From the NCBI RefSeq assembly GCF_005503145.1, contig NZ_SCNV01000011.1, forward strand, positions 104,115 to 168,114: a stretch of 64,000 bases of DNA, in the 5' to 3' direction. Under the pieces are notes generated by a model, which saw only the letters and a list, made by a program, of their open reading frames with translations, was not told where the DNA came from and ran no database searches. This stretch comes from Burkholderia sp. 4M9327F10. GTDB lineage: Bacteria; Pseudomonadota; Gammaproteobacteria; Burkholderiales; Burkholderiaceae. The position numbers were made by a program, and so were the translations under genes. Each line of letters opens with the position of its first letter. The first letter of the stretch is position 1. This document shows, in pieces, positions 16,570 through 27,873 of this stretch.

Positions 16570-19500
16570 GTTGACGCACTCCTTCGGTGTCGTAGAAAAC
16601 CGGGCTGGCAATCTTTGCGGCAATCTGCTTGCCATCCGCAAGCGGGATGGTGACGCTCTCGCCCATCTTGTCGAGGCCACCCTTGATGACGGCAAGCGCA
16701 ATCGAGCGCTTCAGGATCGGGCTGTAATAGCTCGAGGTGACGTGGCCGATCATCGGCGCAATATCGCCGAACTGGTGATTGACGAGCGGCTTCGCGACGA
16801 TCTGGCCACCTTCCGGCAGCACGAACGAAGCGTCATCGGTGAGCAAGCCGACGAACTGCTTGCGCCCTTCCTTCGCCGTATCCGAACGCGTCAACGAGCG
16901 CTTGCCGAGGCAGTCTTTCGACTTCGCCACCAGCCCGCCCATGCCGAGGTCATACGGCGTGATCGAACCGTCCGTGTCCTGGCCGACGATGATGTAGCCC
17001 TTCTCCGCGCGCAGCACGTGCATCGTTTCGGTGCCGTACGGCGTGATGTCGAATTCGGCGCCGGCGGCCATCAGCGCTTCCCACACGGCGCGCCCCAGAT
17101 TGGCCGGCACGTTCACTTCGTAAGCCAGTTCGCCCGAGAAACTGATGCGCATCACACGCGCCCCAACGCCGGCTACCGTGCCTTCGCGATACGACATGAA
17201 CGGGAAAGCCGCATTGGCGAAATCAATGTCGCTGCACACCTTCTGCAGCACCTTGCGGCTCTTCGGTCCAACCACTGCGAAAGTGGCCCAGTGGTCCGTC
17301 ACCGAGGCGAGCCGCACCTTCAGGTTCGGCCACTCGGTCTGCAGCCAGCGTTCGAGCCACGTCAGCACGCGCGCCGCGCCGCCGGTCGTGGTGGTCATCA
17401 TGTAATGCTGTTCGGCAAGGCGCACGGTGACGCCGTCGTCGAACACCATGCCGTTTTCGTCGAGCATCAGGCCGTAGCGGCATTTGCCGACTTCGAGCTT
17501 GCTCCACGGGTTCGTATAAACCCAGTTGAGCAGTTGCGCCGCGTCGGGACCCTGAATGTCGATCTTGCCGAGCGTCGACGCATCGAGAATGCCCACGCTG
17601 TTGCGCACGGCGAGGCACTCGCGCGCCACCGCCGCGTGCAGGTCCTCGCCCTTCTTCGGGTAGTACCACGGACGCTTCCAGTTACCCACGTCCTCGAATG
17701 CCGCGCCGTTCTCGACGTGCCATTCGTGAATGCAGGTCTTGCGGATCGGATCGAGCAGATCGCCCAGTTCGCGGCCGGCAAACGCGCCGAATGTCACCGG
17801 CGTGTAGTTGGGCCGGAAGGTCGTCGTACCGGTTTCGGGAATCGTCTTGCCGAGTGCGTCCGCGAGAATCGCCATGCCGTTGATATTGCCGAGCTTGCCC
17901 TGATCCGTGCCGAAGCCCATCGCCGTATAGCGCTTGACGTGCTCGACCGACTCGAAGCCCTCGCGTGCGGCCAGCAGAATATCGGCTGCGGACACGTCGT
18001 TCTGGAAGTCCACGAACTGCTTCGGGCCACGCGCCGCCGCCTCGCGGCTGCCGACCAGCCACAGCGGCTGCAACGGCGCTTCGGCAATCTCCGCAACCTG
18101 CGGCGCCTGCGGACGCGTCACTTCAAAACCGAGCGATTTCACTGCCTCGACACCGGCATCCACCGCAAAGCGCAGGCCACGCGCCAGGCTGAATTCACCG
18201 GCTGCCGAGCCGACGCTGACTTCCGGCTGCACCGCCTTGCCCGGCACGAAGCACACCTTCTCGTCGTTCCAGTGCGCCTTGCCGCCCGATTGCGCAAACA
18301 GGTGCAGCACCGGACTCCAGCCGCCGGACATGGCGAGCAGATCGCACGCGAGATCAGGCTGCTTCCCGCCCACCTTGCCGTTCGCATACGCGGCCACTTC
18401 CACTGACGCTACTCGCAGTTTGCCGTGTGCGGCTGTCACGACAGCGTTGTTCAGGATCTTCACGCCGTGGCGGCGCGCAGCGGCCGGCAACGCACCGTTG
18501 CCTTGCGCACGCGGATCGACCACCGTCACCTTGGCGCCGCAGGTCTTCAGGTCCAGCGCGCATTGATAGCCGTCGTCGTTGTTTGTGAACACCACGGCCT
18601 CGCGGCCCGGCAACACACCGTAGCGATGGATATACGTCGACACCGCCGAGGCCAGCATCACACCCGGCAGATCGTTATTGCCGAACACGATCGGACGCTC
18701 GTGTGCACCGGTGGCGAGAATCACGCGCTTGGCGCGGACTTTCCACAGCAGCTCACGCGTACCCTTGCGCATCGACACCGGCAGATGGTCGGTCAAACGC
18801 TGCGTCACGGTGACGAGGTTGTGGTCCTGATAGCCGAACGCAGTGCTGCGGCTCAAGATGGTCACCTCCGGCATCTGCCGCAGTTCCGCCTCGATTTTTT
18901 CGACCCAGTGCGAGGCGGCACGGCCATCAATTTCCGCACGGCTCGACAGCAGACTGCCGCCAAGCTCGCGCTGATCGTCGACCAGCAGCACACGCGCACC
19001 CGAGAGGCCCGCCGCATGGGCCGCCGCCAGCCCGGTCGGGCCGCCGCCCACCACCAGCACGTCGCAATGGGCAAAGCACTTGTCGTAACGGTCCGCATCA
19101 GGCACTTCAGGCGACTTGCCGAGACCCGCCGCCTCGCGAATCTTGTCTTCGTACTTCGGCCACCATTTACGCGGCCACATGAAGGTCTTGTAGTAGAAAC
19201 CGGCCGGCAGGAAGCGCGAAAACTTCTGGTTGATCGCCATGCGGTCGTGTTCGAGACTCGGCTCGGCATTCACGCTCGTCGCCACCAGCCCCTGGTACAA
19301 CTCCACTTCCGTGGCCCGCGCATTCGGCACGGTATACGCACCGCGTTCGAGCTGCACTACGGCATTCGGTTCCTCGACGCCCGCCGTGACGATGCCGCGC
19401 GGCCGGTGATACTTGAAACTGCGCGCCACAAAGTGCACGCCGTTCGCGAGCAGCGCCGAGGCGAGCGTGTCGCCCTGGAAGCCCTGATAGGTGCGGCCGT

Positions 19501-19570
19501 TGAACGTGAAGGTCAGCGGAATCGCGCGATTGATGCGCCCACCGGCGCCGAGGCGGTCTTTCTGGCTCAT
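16559..19570 (-). CDS. soxA: Sarcosine oxidase alpha subunit
   Basis: At 1003 residues this is full length for SoxA. Domains in order: an N-terminal 2Fe-2S-like domain without an iron cluster (about 15-100, with QGDTLASALLANGV and KYHRPRG), a FAD/NAD-binding domain (DVLVVGGGPTGLAAAHAAG near 170-190), and a C-terminal GcvT-like tetrahydrofolate domain (from about 610, with TCIHEWHVENGAAFEDVG). With SoxB it oxidises sarcosine to glycine, and the one-carbon unit is passed to tetrahydrofolate. The start overlaps the soxD stop in ATGA. Confidence 0.97.
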   Translation of the reverse strand: MSQKDRLGAGGRINRAIPLTFTFNGRTYQGFQGDTLASALLANGVHFVARSFKYHRPRGIVTAGVEEPNAVVQLERGAYTVPNARATEVELYQGLVATSVNAEPSLEHDRMAINQKFSRFLPAGFYYKTFMWPRKWWPKYEDKIREAAGLGKSPEVPDADRYDKCFAHCDVLVVGGGPTGLAAAHAAGLSGARVLLVDDQRELGGSLLSSRAEIDGRAASHWVEKIEAELRQMPEVTILSRSTAFGYQDHNLVTVTQRLTDHLPVSMRKGTRELLWKVRAKRVILATGAHERPIVFGNNDLPGVMLASAVSTYIHRYGVLPGREAVVFTNNDDGYQCALDLKTCGAKVTVVDPRAQGNGALPAAARRHGVKILNNAVVTAAHGKLRVASVEVAAYANGKVGGKQPDLACDLLAMSGGWSPVLHLFAQSGGKAHWNDEKVCFVPGKAVQPEVSVGSAAGEFSLARGLRFAVDAGVEAVKSLGFEVTRPQAPQVAEIAEAPLQPLWLVGSREAAARGPKQFVDFQNDVSAADILLAAREGFESVEHVKRYTAMGFGTDQGKLGNINGMAILADALGKTIPETGTTTFRPNYTPVTFGAFAGRELGDLLDPIRKTCIHEWHVENGAAFEDVGNWKRPWYYPKKGEDLHAAVARECLAVRNSVGILDASTLGKIDIQGPDAAQLLNWVYTNPWSKLEVGKCRYGLMLDENGMVFDDGVTVRLAEQHYMMTTTTGGAARVLTWLERWLQTEWPNLKVRLASVTDHWATFAVVGPKSRKVLQKVCSDIDFANAAFPFMSYREGTVAGVGARVMRISFSGELAYEVNVPANLGRAVWEALMAAGAEFDITPYGTETMHVLRAEKGYIIVGQDTDGSITPYDLGMGGLVAKSKDCLGKRSLTRSDTAKEGRKQFVGLLTDDASFVLPEGGQIVAKPLVNHQFGDIAPMIGHVTSSYYSPILKRSIALAVIKGGLDKMGESVTIPLADGKQIAAKIASPVFYDTEGVRQHVE

Positions 19571-19887
19571 TGCTTGTTGCCCTCGTGAGCGTCGTGGGTG
19601 GTCGAGTGGCTGGCGGACCCTGAGGTCGAAGCGCCAAAGGTTTCATAGCCGAGAATCTGATAGGACACCGTATCGCGTGTGGCCATGAACCAGCGGCGGC
19701 AGCCCTGGGTATGCAGCCATTGCTCGCGGTGCACGCCGCGCGGGTTCTTGCGCATGAACAGGTAGTCGCCCCATTCCTTGTCGGTCAGTTTTTCGGTTTC
19801 GAGCGGACGGGCGATATCGGCTTCGCCGCCGCACGAGAATTCAGATTCGGCGCGCGGCCCGCACCACGGGCATTCGATCAGTAGCAT
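19567..19887 (-). CDS. soxD: Sarcosine oxidase delta subunit
   Basis: The 106-residue product begins MLLIECPWCGPRAESEFSCGGEA, the SoxD start with a CPWC pair that contributes to zinc binding, and has the diagnostic WGDYLFMRKNPRGVHREQWLHTQGC-type segment. The tail is Ser/Thr/His-rich and variable. A Shine-Dalgarno GGAG sits 6 nt before this ATG, favouring it over an ATG four codons upstream. It lies between soxB and soxA as usual. Confidence 0.95.
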   Translation of the reverse strand: MLLIECPWCGPRAESEFSCGGEADIARPLETEKLTDKEWGDYLFMRKNPRGVHREQWLHTQGCRRWFMATRDTVSYQILGYETFGASTSGSASHSTTHDAHEGNKQ

Positions 19888-19914
19888 GTCGGTCTCCAAT
19901 GCAGTGGATGAGCG

Positions 19915-21159
19915 TTAGTGGGCCACAGCGGCAGCGCCGTGTTCGTCGATCAGATGGCCGGTGTAAAAACGGTCCAGCGAGAACGGCGCGTTCAAGGGAT
20001 GCGGCGCGTCGTTGGCGATCGTATGCGCGAACACCCAGCCCGAACCCGGCGTCGCCTTGAAGCCGCCCGTGCCCCAGCCGCAGTTGAAGTACAGCCCCTT
20101 CACGTCGGTCTTGCTGATGATCGGGCAGGCGTCCGGCGAGACATCCACAATGCCGCCCCACTGCCGGTTCATCCGGACCCGCGAGAACACCGGGAACATT
20201 TCCACGATCGCCTGCAGCGTGCCTTCGATGATGTTGAAGCTGCCGCGCTGGCCGAAGCCCGTGTACTGATCGACGCCCGCGCCGATCACCAGGTCGCCCT
20301 TGTCGGACTGGCTGATATACGCATGCACCGCGTTCGACATGATCACGGTGTTGACCACCGGCTTGATCGGCTCGGACACCAGTGCCTGCAGCGGATGGCT
20401 CTCCAGCGGCAGGCGCACGCCGGCCATATCTGCGAGCGTCGAGGTATTGCCGGCTGCGACCACCGCCACTTTTTTTGCCTTGATAAAGCCCTTGACCGTA
20501 TCGACGCCCGTCACCGCGCCGCCTTCGCGGCGAATGCCTGTGACCTGGCAGTTCTGGATGATGTCGACGCCATGCTGGTCCGCGCCGCGTGCGAAGCCCC
20601 ACGCCACCGCATCGTGGCGCGCCACGCCGGCGCGGCGCTGAATCGACGCGCCGAGCACCGGATAGCGGCTGTTGAGGTTGATCGTCGGCTCGATTTCCTT
20701 GATCTGCTCGGGTGTGATGAACTCGGCGTCCACGCCGTTCAGGCGGTTCGCATTCACCCGGCGCTCGGTGTCGCGCACGTCCTGCAGCGTATGGGCCAGA
20801 TTGAGCACACCGCGCTGACTGAACATCACGTTGTAGTTGAGGTCCTGCGACAACCCTTCCCACAGCTTCATGGCCTTCTCGTACAGCGCGGCCGATTCGT
20901 CCCACAGGTAATTCGAGCGCACGATGGTGGTATTGCGCGCGGTATTGCCGCCGCCTATCCAGCCCTTCTCGAGAATCGCGATATTGCGCACGCCATGTTC
21001 CTTGGCGAGGTAATACGCGGTCGCGAGACCGTGGCCGCCGCCGCCGACGATCACCACGTCGTACTCGCGCTTCGGCTCCGGGCTTCTCCACTGCCGCTCC
21101 CAGTTCTCGTGATACGACAACCCGTTGCGGAACAAACTGAATATCGAATAGCGGCTCAT
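19915..21159 (-). CDS. soxB: Sarcosine oxidase beta subunit
   Basis: A 414-residue flavoprotein starting [24 protein letters not shown], the typical SoxB start. The dinucleotide-binding motif [19 protein letters not shown] lies at about 35-53. His182 in ARHDAVAWG aligns with the histidine that holds covalent FMN in known heterotetrameric enzymes. SoxB holds the sarcosine-oxidising site and gives hydrogen peroxide as by-product. It is 16 bp after sdaA. Confidence 0.97.
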   Translation of the reverse strand: MSRYSIFSLFRNGLSYHENWERQWRSPEPKREYDVVIVGGGGHGLATAYYLAKEHGVRNIAILEKGWIGGGNTARNTTIVRSNYLWDESAALYEKAMKLWEGLSQDLNYNVMFSQRGVLNLAHTLQDVRDTERRVNANRLNGVDAEFITPEQIKEIEPTINLNSRYPVLGASIQRRAGVARHDAVAWGFARGADQHGVDIIQNCQVTGIRREGGAVTGVDTVKGFIKAKKVAVVAAGNTSTLADMAGVRLPLESHPLQALVSEPIKPVVNTVIMSNAVHAYISQSDKGDLVIGAGVDQYTGFGQRGSFNIIEGTLQAIVEMFPVFSRVRMNRQWGGIVDVSPDACPIISKTDVKGLYFNCGWGTGGFKATPGSGWVFAHTIANDAPHPLNAPFSLDRFYTGHLIDEHGAAAVAH

Positions 21160-21175
21160 GGGGTAAGTCCTCTCT

Positions 21176-22561
<1,386 letters not shown>

Positions 22562-22997
22562 GGGGGCTGCCTGGTGGTAAGGGGTCGGTTTGCCGGCCGG
22601 GGGATTGCCGCCTCGATGGCGGCGGCTCCTCCGGTCCGGGCGTCGGCGCGAACTTTCCGCGCAATCTCCTGTATGGCGTCAGTACACCAGCGCGTAAAAT
22701 TGGCCGATAGAACAAAAGCGCCATCGCGTTGGGATGACGACGCCACCGGCCCATCAGGCCTGGCGGCGGTTCGCTTCTGCGATGGTTCGCGGCGGAAAAG
22801 CGCAAGTGGCTGCGGCGCGGATCAGCGACGCTAGGGGCATCGCGCGCCGGCGCCCGCGCGCGTGGCTGCCGGCTGCAACGCACAGCGCTCCTGCGTAAAA
22901 CCACGACCGGCCGACCGGCCGACCCTCCGGCCCTCTAGCCTTTTAGCCCTGCTTTGGCTTGCTTTCTCTCCATGACGCACCCTGGCGCTGCCGCACC
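22562..22997. other. Divergent intergenic region sdaA / GlxA-type regulator
   Basis: This 436-bp stretch has no credible gene. It must hold the promoters of the sdaA-sox operon (leftward) and of the regulator (rightward). I see short GC-rich repeats (two ACCGGCCG units at about 22905-22922) but no operator I can name with confidence. Confidence 0.5.
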
Positions 22998-24077
22998 ATG
23001 AAAACCGCAGAACCGTTACCGCTGACCTCCATCGACGGCGTCCCCAAGGAGCGCATCCGTTTCGGCATCGTGCTGCTGCCGAATTTCACGCTGACGGCGT
23101 TTTCCGGCTTCGTCGACATGCTGCGGCTGTCCGCGGACGAAGGCGACTACAGCAAGCCGGTGCGCTGTTCGTGGAGCGTGATCGGCGACACGCTGGCGCC
23201 GGTGCGCGCCAGTTGCGGCATCCAGATCACGCCATGGGAAACCTTCGAAACGGCCGAACCGTTCGATTACGTGGTGGTGGTAGGCGGCCTGCTGCACTCC
23301 GGACCGCAGGCGAACGACGAGACGCTGCAGTTCATCCGCCAGGCCGCACGCGGCGCCACCACGCTGGTCGGCATCTGCACCGGGGTGTTTGCGCTGATGC
23401 GCGCCGGTGTGCTGGACGAGCACCGCATCTGCGTAAGCTGGTTTCACTACTGGGATTTTGTCGAGCGCTTTCCGTCGGTGAATCCGGATGCGCTGATTGC
23501 CGACCGCCTGTTCGTGATCGACCGGCGGCGCATCACCTGCTCGGGCGGGCGGGCCTCCATCGATGTCGCCGCTGCGATCCTGTTGCGGCACTTCGAACAC
23601 GCCACCGTACAGAAGGCACTGCGCATCCTGCTGGTCGGGGAAATGCAGAAAGGCAACGCGCCGCAGCCGCATCCGCCGGGCCTCGCGCCGGCTACGCATC
23701 CCAAGGTCAAGCGGGCGATCCTGCTGATGGAGCAGCACGTGGGGCGCGCGCTGCCGCTCGAAGAACTGGCCTGCAAGCTCGATATGTCGCCGCGCCAGCT
23801 GGAGCGGCTCTTCAAGGCGGAAACCGGCCGCAGTCCGCAGGCCTTCGCCAAGCAGGTGCGTCTGCGCACCGCCGCGTGGCTGCTGACCAGCTCGGATCGC
23901 ACCGTGGCCGATATCGCGTCGAGCTGTGGTTTCTCCGACGCCTCCCACCTGGGCCGTGAATTTCGCAAGCAGTTCGGCGTGCCGCCCGTGATGTTCCGCG
24001 AGCAGCGCGGCGCCGTGCCGGCCGAGGACGCCGCGGTATTCGACGAGACGTTTCCTGGGCGTGTGGATATCTACTAA
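22998..24077 (+). CDS. GlxA/GbdR-type regulator: DJ-1/PfpI domain plus AraC helix-turn-helix
   Basis: The 359-residue product has an N-terminal DJ-1/PfpI-like ligand domain (about 15-200: FGIVLLPNFTLTAFSGFVDMLR, VVVVGGLLHSG, GICTGVFALMRAGVL) and a C-terminal double AraC HTH (about 230-335: LPLEELACKLDMSPRQLERLFK and VADIASSCGFSDASHLGREFRK). Pseudomonas GbdR and SouR, which control glycine betaine/sarcosine catabolism, have this layout. Facing sdaA-soxBDAG, it is probably the activator of that operon. The ATG at 22998 is preferred to one 39 bp upstream in frame because homologous sequence starts near ERIRFGIV. Confidence 0.88.
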   Translation: MKTAEPLPLTSIDGVPKERIRFGIVLLPNFTLTAFSGFVDMLRLSADEGDYSKPVRCSWSVIGDTLAPVRASCGIQITPWETFETAEPFDYVVVVGGLLHSGPQANDETLQFIRQAARGATTLVGICTGVFALMRAGVLDEHRICVSWFHYWDFVERFPSVNPDALIADRLFVIDRRRITCSGGRASIDVAAAILLRHFEHATVQKALRILLVGEMQKGNAPQPHPPGLAPATHPKVKRAILLMEQHVGRALPLEELACKLDMSPRQLERLFKAETGRSPQAFAKQVRLRTAAWLLTSSDRTVADIASSCGFSDASHLGREFRKQFGVPPVMFREQRGAVPAEDAAVFDETFPGRVDIY

Positions 24078-24106
24078 GTACACTTAAGCATTACGCCCGA
24101 AGCAAC

Positions 24107-24135
24107 GAGGGCGGCCCGATACCGGAGCCGCCCTC
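24107..24135. terminator. Bidirectional terminator-like hairpin between the regulator and zwf
   Basis: Arms GAGGGCGGC (24107-24115) and GCCGCCCTC (24127-24135) pair perfectly over 9 bp, with a further inner CCG/CGG stem. No clear T-run follows on either strand. It lies between convergent genes ending at 24077 and 24169. Confidence 0.6.
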
Positions 24136-24168
24136 GCAATCTGAAGCACTAACCCAGACTCAAGCCGC

Positions 24169-25650
24169 TTACTGCGACTCCTCCGCCCAAACGGTATTTT
24201 CCCGCGCCATCAGGGCCGTAGACGCTGCCGGGCCGAACGTGCCGGCCGTGTAATTACGCGGCCGCTCGCCCGATTTCTGCCAGCCGTCCAGAATCGGCTC
24301 CGCCCAGGCCCATGCTGCTTCCAGTTCGTCACGGCGCATGAAGTGTGTCAGACGCCCGCGAATCACGTCGATCAACAGACGCTCGTAGGCTTCCGCGCGC
24401 CGCTCCGTGAAGGCCTGCTGCAGATCGAGATTCAGGTTAACCGGCAGCATGTGCATGCCGCTGCCCGGCTCCTTGGCCAGCATCTGCAACTGGATCGACT
24501 CTTCCGGCTGCAGTTGAATCACGAGGCGGTTGCCATAGTGATGCGGGCCGCTCGGAATGATCGAGAACGGCATTTCGGAGAACTCGATAACGATCTCCGA
24601 GATCTTCTTCTGCAGCCGCTTGCCGGTGCGCAGATAAAACGGCACATTGGCCCAGCGCCAGTTGTTGATCTGTGCGCGCAGCGCAACGAAGGTTTCCGCG
24701 CGGCTGTTGGCCGGCACATTGTCTTCTTCCAGATAGCCCTTGACTGCCTCGCCGTCCACCGCGCCGGCCGTGTACTGGCCGCGCACGGTGTCCCGGGCGA
24801 TATCGTCAGCTGTCATGGGGCGCAGCGAGCGCAGCACCTTGAGCTTTTCGTCGCGCACCGCATCCGGGTCGAGCGACACCGGCGGTTCCATGGCGACAAT
24901 GCACAGCAACTGCAGCAAGTGGTTCTGCACCATGTCGCGCAATGCGCCGGTCTTGTCATAGAAGCCCGCGCGGCTGCCCACACCGACCGCCTCCGCCACC
25001 GTGATCTGCACGCTCTTGATATACGGCGCCTGCCACAGCGGGCCGAAAATCGCGTTGCCGAAGCGCAGCACCATCAGGTTCTGCACGGTTTCCTTGCCGA
25101 GGTAGTGGTCGATCCGGTAAATCTGCGCTTCGTTGAAATGGCGGCCGACGTCGTTATTGATATCCTGCGCCGAGGCCAGGTCGTGACCCAGCGGCTTTTC
25201 CAGCACCACGCGCGAGTGCTCGTCCACCAGACCGGCTGCCGACAGGTTGTCGCAGATGTTCGTGAACAGGTCCGGCGAGGTTGCCAGATAGAACACGCGC
25301 CGCACGCCGGGACGCGAGGCTTCCTTCAGGTTCTGATAGTCCTCCACCGAGTCGACGTTCATGCGCACGTATTCGAACAGCGCAAGGAATTTGTCCCACG
25401 CGGCGGCATCGAACGCCTTCTTTTCGATGAAGGGCTTGGCCTTCAATTCCATGAATTCGGTGATGTATTCCTCACGCGACCAGGGCTTGCGGCCAATCGT
25501 GAGAATGCGGGTTTCCGGCGGCAGATTGCAGTGCAGATGCGCCATGTATAGCGCCGGCAGCAGCTTGCGAAACGACAGGTCACCCGTACCGCCGAAGATG
25601 ATCATGTCGAGCGGCAACTCAGGGGTGGCAGAAGCGTGTTGGGTAATCAT
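24169..25650 (-). CDS. zwf: Glucose-6-phosphate 1-dehydrogenase
   Basis: The 493-residue protein has the NADP-binding start DMIIFGGTGDLSFRKLLPALY and the active-site block YRIDHYLGKETVQNL near residue 185, where Asp-His and Lys act on glucose 6-phosphate. It makes 6-phosphogluconolactone for the Entner-Doudoroff and pentose phosphate routes. The N-terminal 13 residues before DMIIFGG are unconserved. No pgl or other sugar gene is adjacent, so it is transcribed alone; hairpins lie on both sides. Confidence 0.97.
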   Translation of the reverse strand: MITQHASATPELPLDMIIFGGTGDLSFRKLLPALYMAHLHCNLPPETRILTIGRKPWSREEYITEFMELKAKPFIEKKAFDAAAWDKFLALFEYVRMNVDSVEDYQNLKEASRPGVRRVFYLATSPDLFTNICDNLSAAGLVDEHSRVVLEKPLGHDLASAQDINNDVGRHFNEAQIYRIDHYLGKETVQNLMVLRFGNAIFGPLWQAPYIKSVQITVAEAVGVGSRAGFYDKTGALRDMVQNHLLQLLCIVAMEPPVSLDPDAVRDEKLKVLRSLRPMTADDIARDTVRGQYTAGAVDGEAVKGYLEEDNVPANSRAETFVALRAQINNWRWANVPFYLRTGKRLQKKISEIVIEFSEMPFSIIPSGPHHYGNRLVIQLQPEESIQLQMLAKEPGSGMHMLPVNLNLDLQQAFTERRAEAYERLLIDVIRGRLTHFMRRDELEAAWAWAEPILDGWQKSGERPRNYTAGTFGPAASTALMARENTVWAEESQ

Positions 25651-25674
25651 GGCGCGGTGTCACCGTCGTGAAAG

Positions 25675-25693
25675 GCGTCGCGCAAGGCGACGC
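25675..25693. repeat. Inverted repeat upstream of zwf
   Basis: Perfect 7-bp arms GCGTCGC and GCGACGC surround a 5-nt loop, 25-43 bp upstream of the zwf start. It could be an operator or part of the 5' leader of zwf. No T-run follows on the minus strand. Confidence 0.4.
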
Positions 25694-25701
25694 GAAAGGG
25701 C

Positions 25702-25725
25702 AAAAATGCCGGAGACCGGCATTTT
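25702..25725 (-). terminator. Rho-independent terminator of the hydroxyproline operon
   Basis: Read on the complement, AAAATGCCGG and CCGGCATTTT form a perfect 10-bp stem with a 3-nt loop and end in five T residues (25702-25706). It lies about 80 bp after the end of the reductase gene and before zwf, which runs the same way. Confidence 0.85.
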
Positions 25726-25804
25726 CTGAGAAACGCCTATGGTGCAACGTTTTTGGATTGTTTGCACGCGACGCGCGGCTGACAGCCACGAAAATTTTTG
25801 CGCT

Positions 25805-26752
25805 TCAGGCGCCCTGCAAAGCACGACGGGCCACCCGGCAGGCGCCGAGGTCCCATGCCGCACAGCCCACGCTCTTGAATAGCACGGGCGTGCTACCCGC
25901 CGGCGGCGCCACGGTCCCGCCAACTACCGCCGCAATACCGGTCACGTTTGCCCAATCGACACCCGCCTGGATCAGATCGCCGGCTTCGTGGCGAGCGCCC
26001 GCCAGGTCGTCGACGAACAATGCGCTGCCATGCACGGTGCGTGCGCCGATCTCCAGCATCGCCGGGGTGAATGCGCCGACGCCGATCACCAGACGCTCAG
26101 CGCGCGGCGCTTCCTCGTAGACGGCCTGCCTGCTGGTGGTGAGGGCGATCACCACGTCCACGGAAGCGGGCGCCACGGCATCCACGAGTGGCTGCAACTG
26201 CCGGGCACGGCCGCGATGCGCGTCGCAAAACGCCTGAGCTTTCGCCGGGGAACTGGCCTTCACGTGCACCAGCGCCTCGGGAAACAGTTCGCCGATCGCC
26301 TCAAGATGGTTCGCGGCCTGGGTCCCGGTGCCGATCAGCAGAAACTCACGCGGCGCGCCGCGGCCCGACGCAGCACCCTTGAAGGTCTGCACCCCGAGCA
26401 TCGACATGGCCGCTGTGCGCCGTCCGGTCACCGTCGGACCATCGAGAATAAACAGTGTCGCGCCGGTGTCGGCGTCGAAGGCCATCACCTGGCCGTGGAT
26501 CGTGGCGAGGCCGCGCGGACCGTTGGCGGGACACACGTTGACCAGCTTGTGAATGGCGAGGTCGCTCGCCGTGGCGGGCATCGAGAGCATCACGCCGCCC
26601 TCGTTCAGCGGCACGACGAGCCGCTCCGGGCTCGCAATGCGTTGCTGTGCATAGTCGATTAGCGCGCCTTTGAGCGCCTCCACCAGTGCGGCGTAGGGCG
26701 TGAGCCGCGCGGTGGCGGCGGCATCGAAGATCGGCGTGGCCGGCTGGGTCAT
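25805..26752 (-). CDS. lhpI: Delta1-pyrroline-2-carboxylate reductase, ornithine cyclodeaminase/mu-crystallin family
   Basis: The 315-residue protein has the family core: GGVMLSMPA, KLVNVCPAN with the substrate Lys, LDGPTVTGRRTAAMS, and an NAD(P)-binding LLIGTGTQAANHLEA near 140. True ornithine cyclodeaminases and reductases of pyrroline-2-carboxylate share this fold. The neighbour 27 bp upstream is a trans-3-hydroxyproline dehydratase whose product is exactly pyrroline-2-carboxylate, so reduction to L-proline is the expected reaction (LhpI in Azospirillum). The gene symbol follows that inference. Confidence 0.82.
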   Translation of the reverse strand: MTQPATPIFDAAATARLTPYAALVEALKGALIDYAQQRIASPERLVVPLNEGGVMLSMPATASDLAIHKLVNVCPANGPRGLATIHGQVMAFDADTGATLFILDGPTVTGRRTAAMSMLGVQTFKGAASGRGAPREFLLIGTGTQAANHLEAIGELFPEALVHVKASSPAKAQAFCDAHRGRARQLQPLVDAVAPASVDVVIALTTSRQAVYEEAPRAERLVIGVGAFTPAMLEIGARTVHGSALFVDDLAGARHEAGDLIQAGVDWANVTGIAAVVGGTVAPPAGSTPVLFKSVGCAAWDLGACRVARRALQGA

Positions 26753-26779
26753 GGATGGTGCTCCGTCGGCGTGCGCCCT

Positions 26780-27787
26780 TCAGCGCACGAGAAAACCATA
26801 CGTTAGCGGATCGCGCTCATCGACGATCCAGTTCGCGAAGCCGCAAATATGCGCATCGCCCTCGATTTCCGGAATCACCGCGTCGAAGCGCTCGAGTTTC
26901 GTTTCGGACAACACACGACCGCGGAAAATCGTGCCGATCACCGATTCGTTGACGAGCGTCTCGTCGCGTCCCAGTTCGCCGCGCAGATACAGTTGCGCGA
27001 CCCGCCCCGCCGTCCCCGAGCCGGTTGGCGAACGGTCCACCTCACGGTCGGCGAACACGCAGCAATTGGCCTGGGTGGACCCCGCATGGCGCGGTACGTT
27101 GTCGATAATCGTGCCGTAGATATGGTTGATTTCGGGGATATGGGGATGCACGACCTTGAACGCCTCATTAGCCGCGCGCTTCACTTGCGCGCCGAACTCG
27201 ATCAGGCGGTCCACTTCCGCCTCGCGCACGTTCAGATCGAATGGCTTGCCTGAGGTGTAGAAGTAGAACGCACCGCCGAAGGCGATATCGCCGGTCACGG
27301 CTCCGAAGCCCGGCGTATGCACCGTCACGTCGCGCTGCCAGATAAACGAAGGCACGTTGACGAAGCGCACACCGCCCGCATGATCGCCGTCCCACTTGAC
27401 GAAGGCTTCGATAAAACCGCATGGCGCGTCGATGCCTACGCGCGTCTCCGGCTCGGTCCGCTCGACCCAGCCGAGCGCCACCGCCGCAGTCGCCAGCGCG
27501 ATCACACCGTGGCCGCAATGGTCGCTATAGCCTTCGTTGTGCACGAAGATGATGCCGAAGTCGGCGCCCTCGCTCACCGGCTCGGTGAGGTAGCCGCCGT
27601 ACATATCCGCATGGCCGCGCGGCTCGAACATGAGCGCGCGGCGCAGATGGTCCTGATGCTCCTTGAGCCAGCTGCGCCGCTCGACAAGCGTCTTGCCGGG
27701 AAACTTCGGCAGTCCGCTGGTGACGATCCGGAACGGTTCGCCGCCGGTGTGCACCTCGACCGTGCTGATGACGCGATTCAGTTTCAT
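26780..27787 (-). CDS. lhpH: Trans-3-hydroxy-L-proline dehydratase (proline racemase superfamily)
   Basis: The 335-residue product belongs to the proline racemase/hydroxyproline epimerase superfamily. The first catalytic Cys is in SDHCGHGVIAL. At the second site, where racemases and epimerases have Cys (SPCGTG), it has Thr: DRSPTGSGT. That Cys/Thr pair marks the dehydratase branch, which removes water from trans-3-hydroxy-L-proline to give pyrroline-2-carboxylate. It is the first gene of a two-gene operon with the reductase, faced by a GntR regulator. Confidence 0.88.
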   Translation of the reverse strand: MKLNRVISTVEVHTGGEPFRIVTSGLPKFPGKTLVERRSWLKEHQDHLRRALMFEPRGHADMYGGYLTEPVSEGADFGIIFVHNEGYSDHCGHGVIALATAAVALGWVERTEPETRVGIDAPCGFIEAFVKWDGDHAGGVRFVNVPSFIWQRDVTVHTPGFGAVTGDIAFGGAFYFYTSGKPFDLNVREAEVDRLIEFGAQVKRAANEAFKVVHPHIPEINHIYGTIIDNVPRHAGSTQANCCVFADREVDRSPTGSGTAGRVAQLYLRGELGRDETLVNESVIGTIFRGRVLSETKLERFDAVIPEIEGDAHICGFANWIVDERDPLTYGFLVR

Positions 27788-27873
27788 AACGCCTGGCGAG
27801 CCTCTTTCGCGTACGGCGCAACGGCCGAAAATGCATCGATAAGAACCATCCTGTTGTCTCCATCTGTTCTATA

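Noticed and set aside
16307..18406. Plus-strand frame of about 700 codons opposite soxA and soxG
   Set aside because: Antisense shadow of well-supported sox genes with no recognisable motif.
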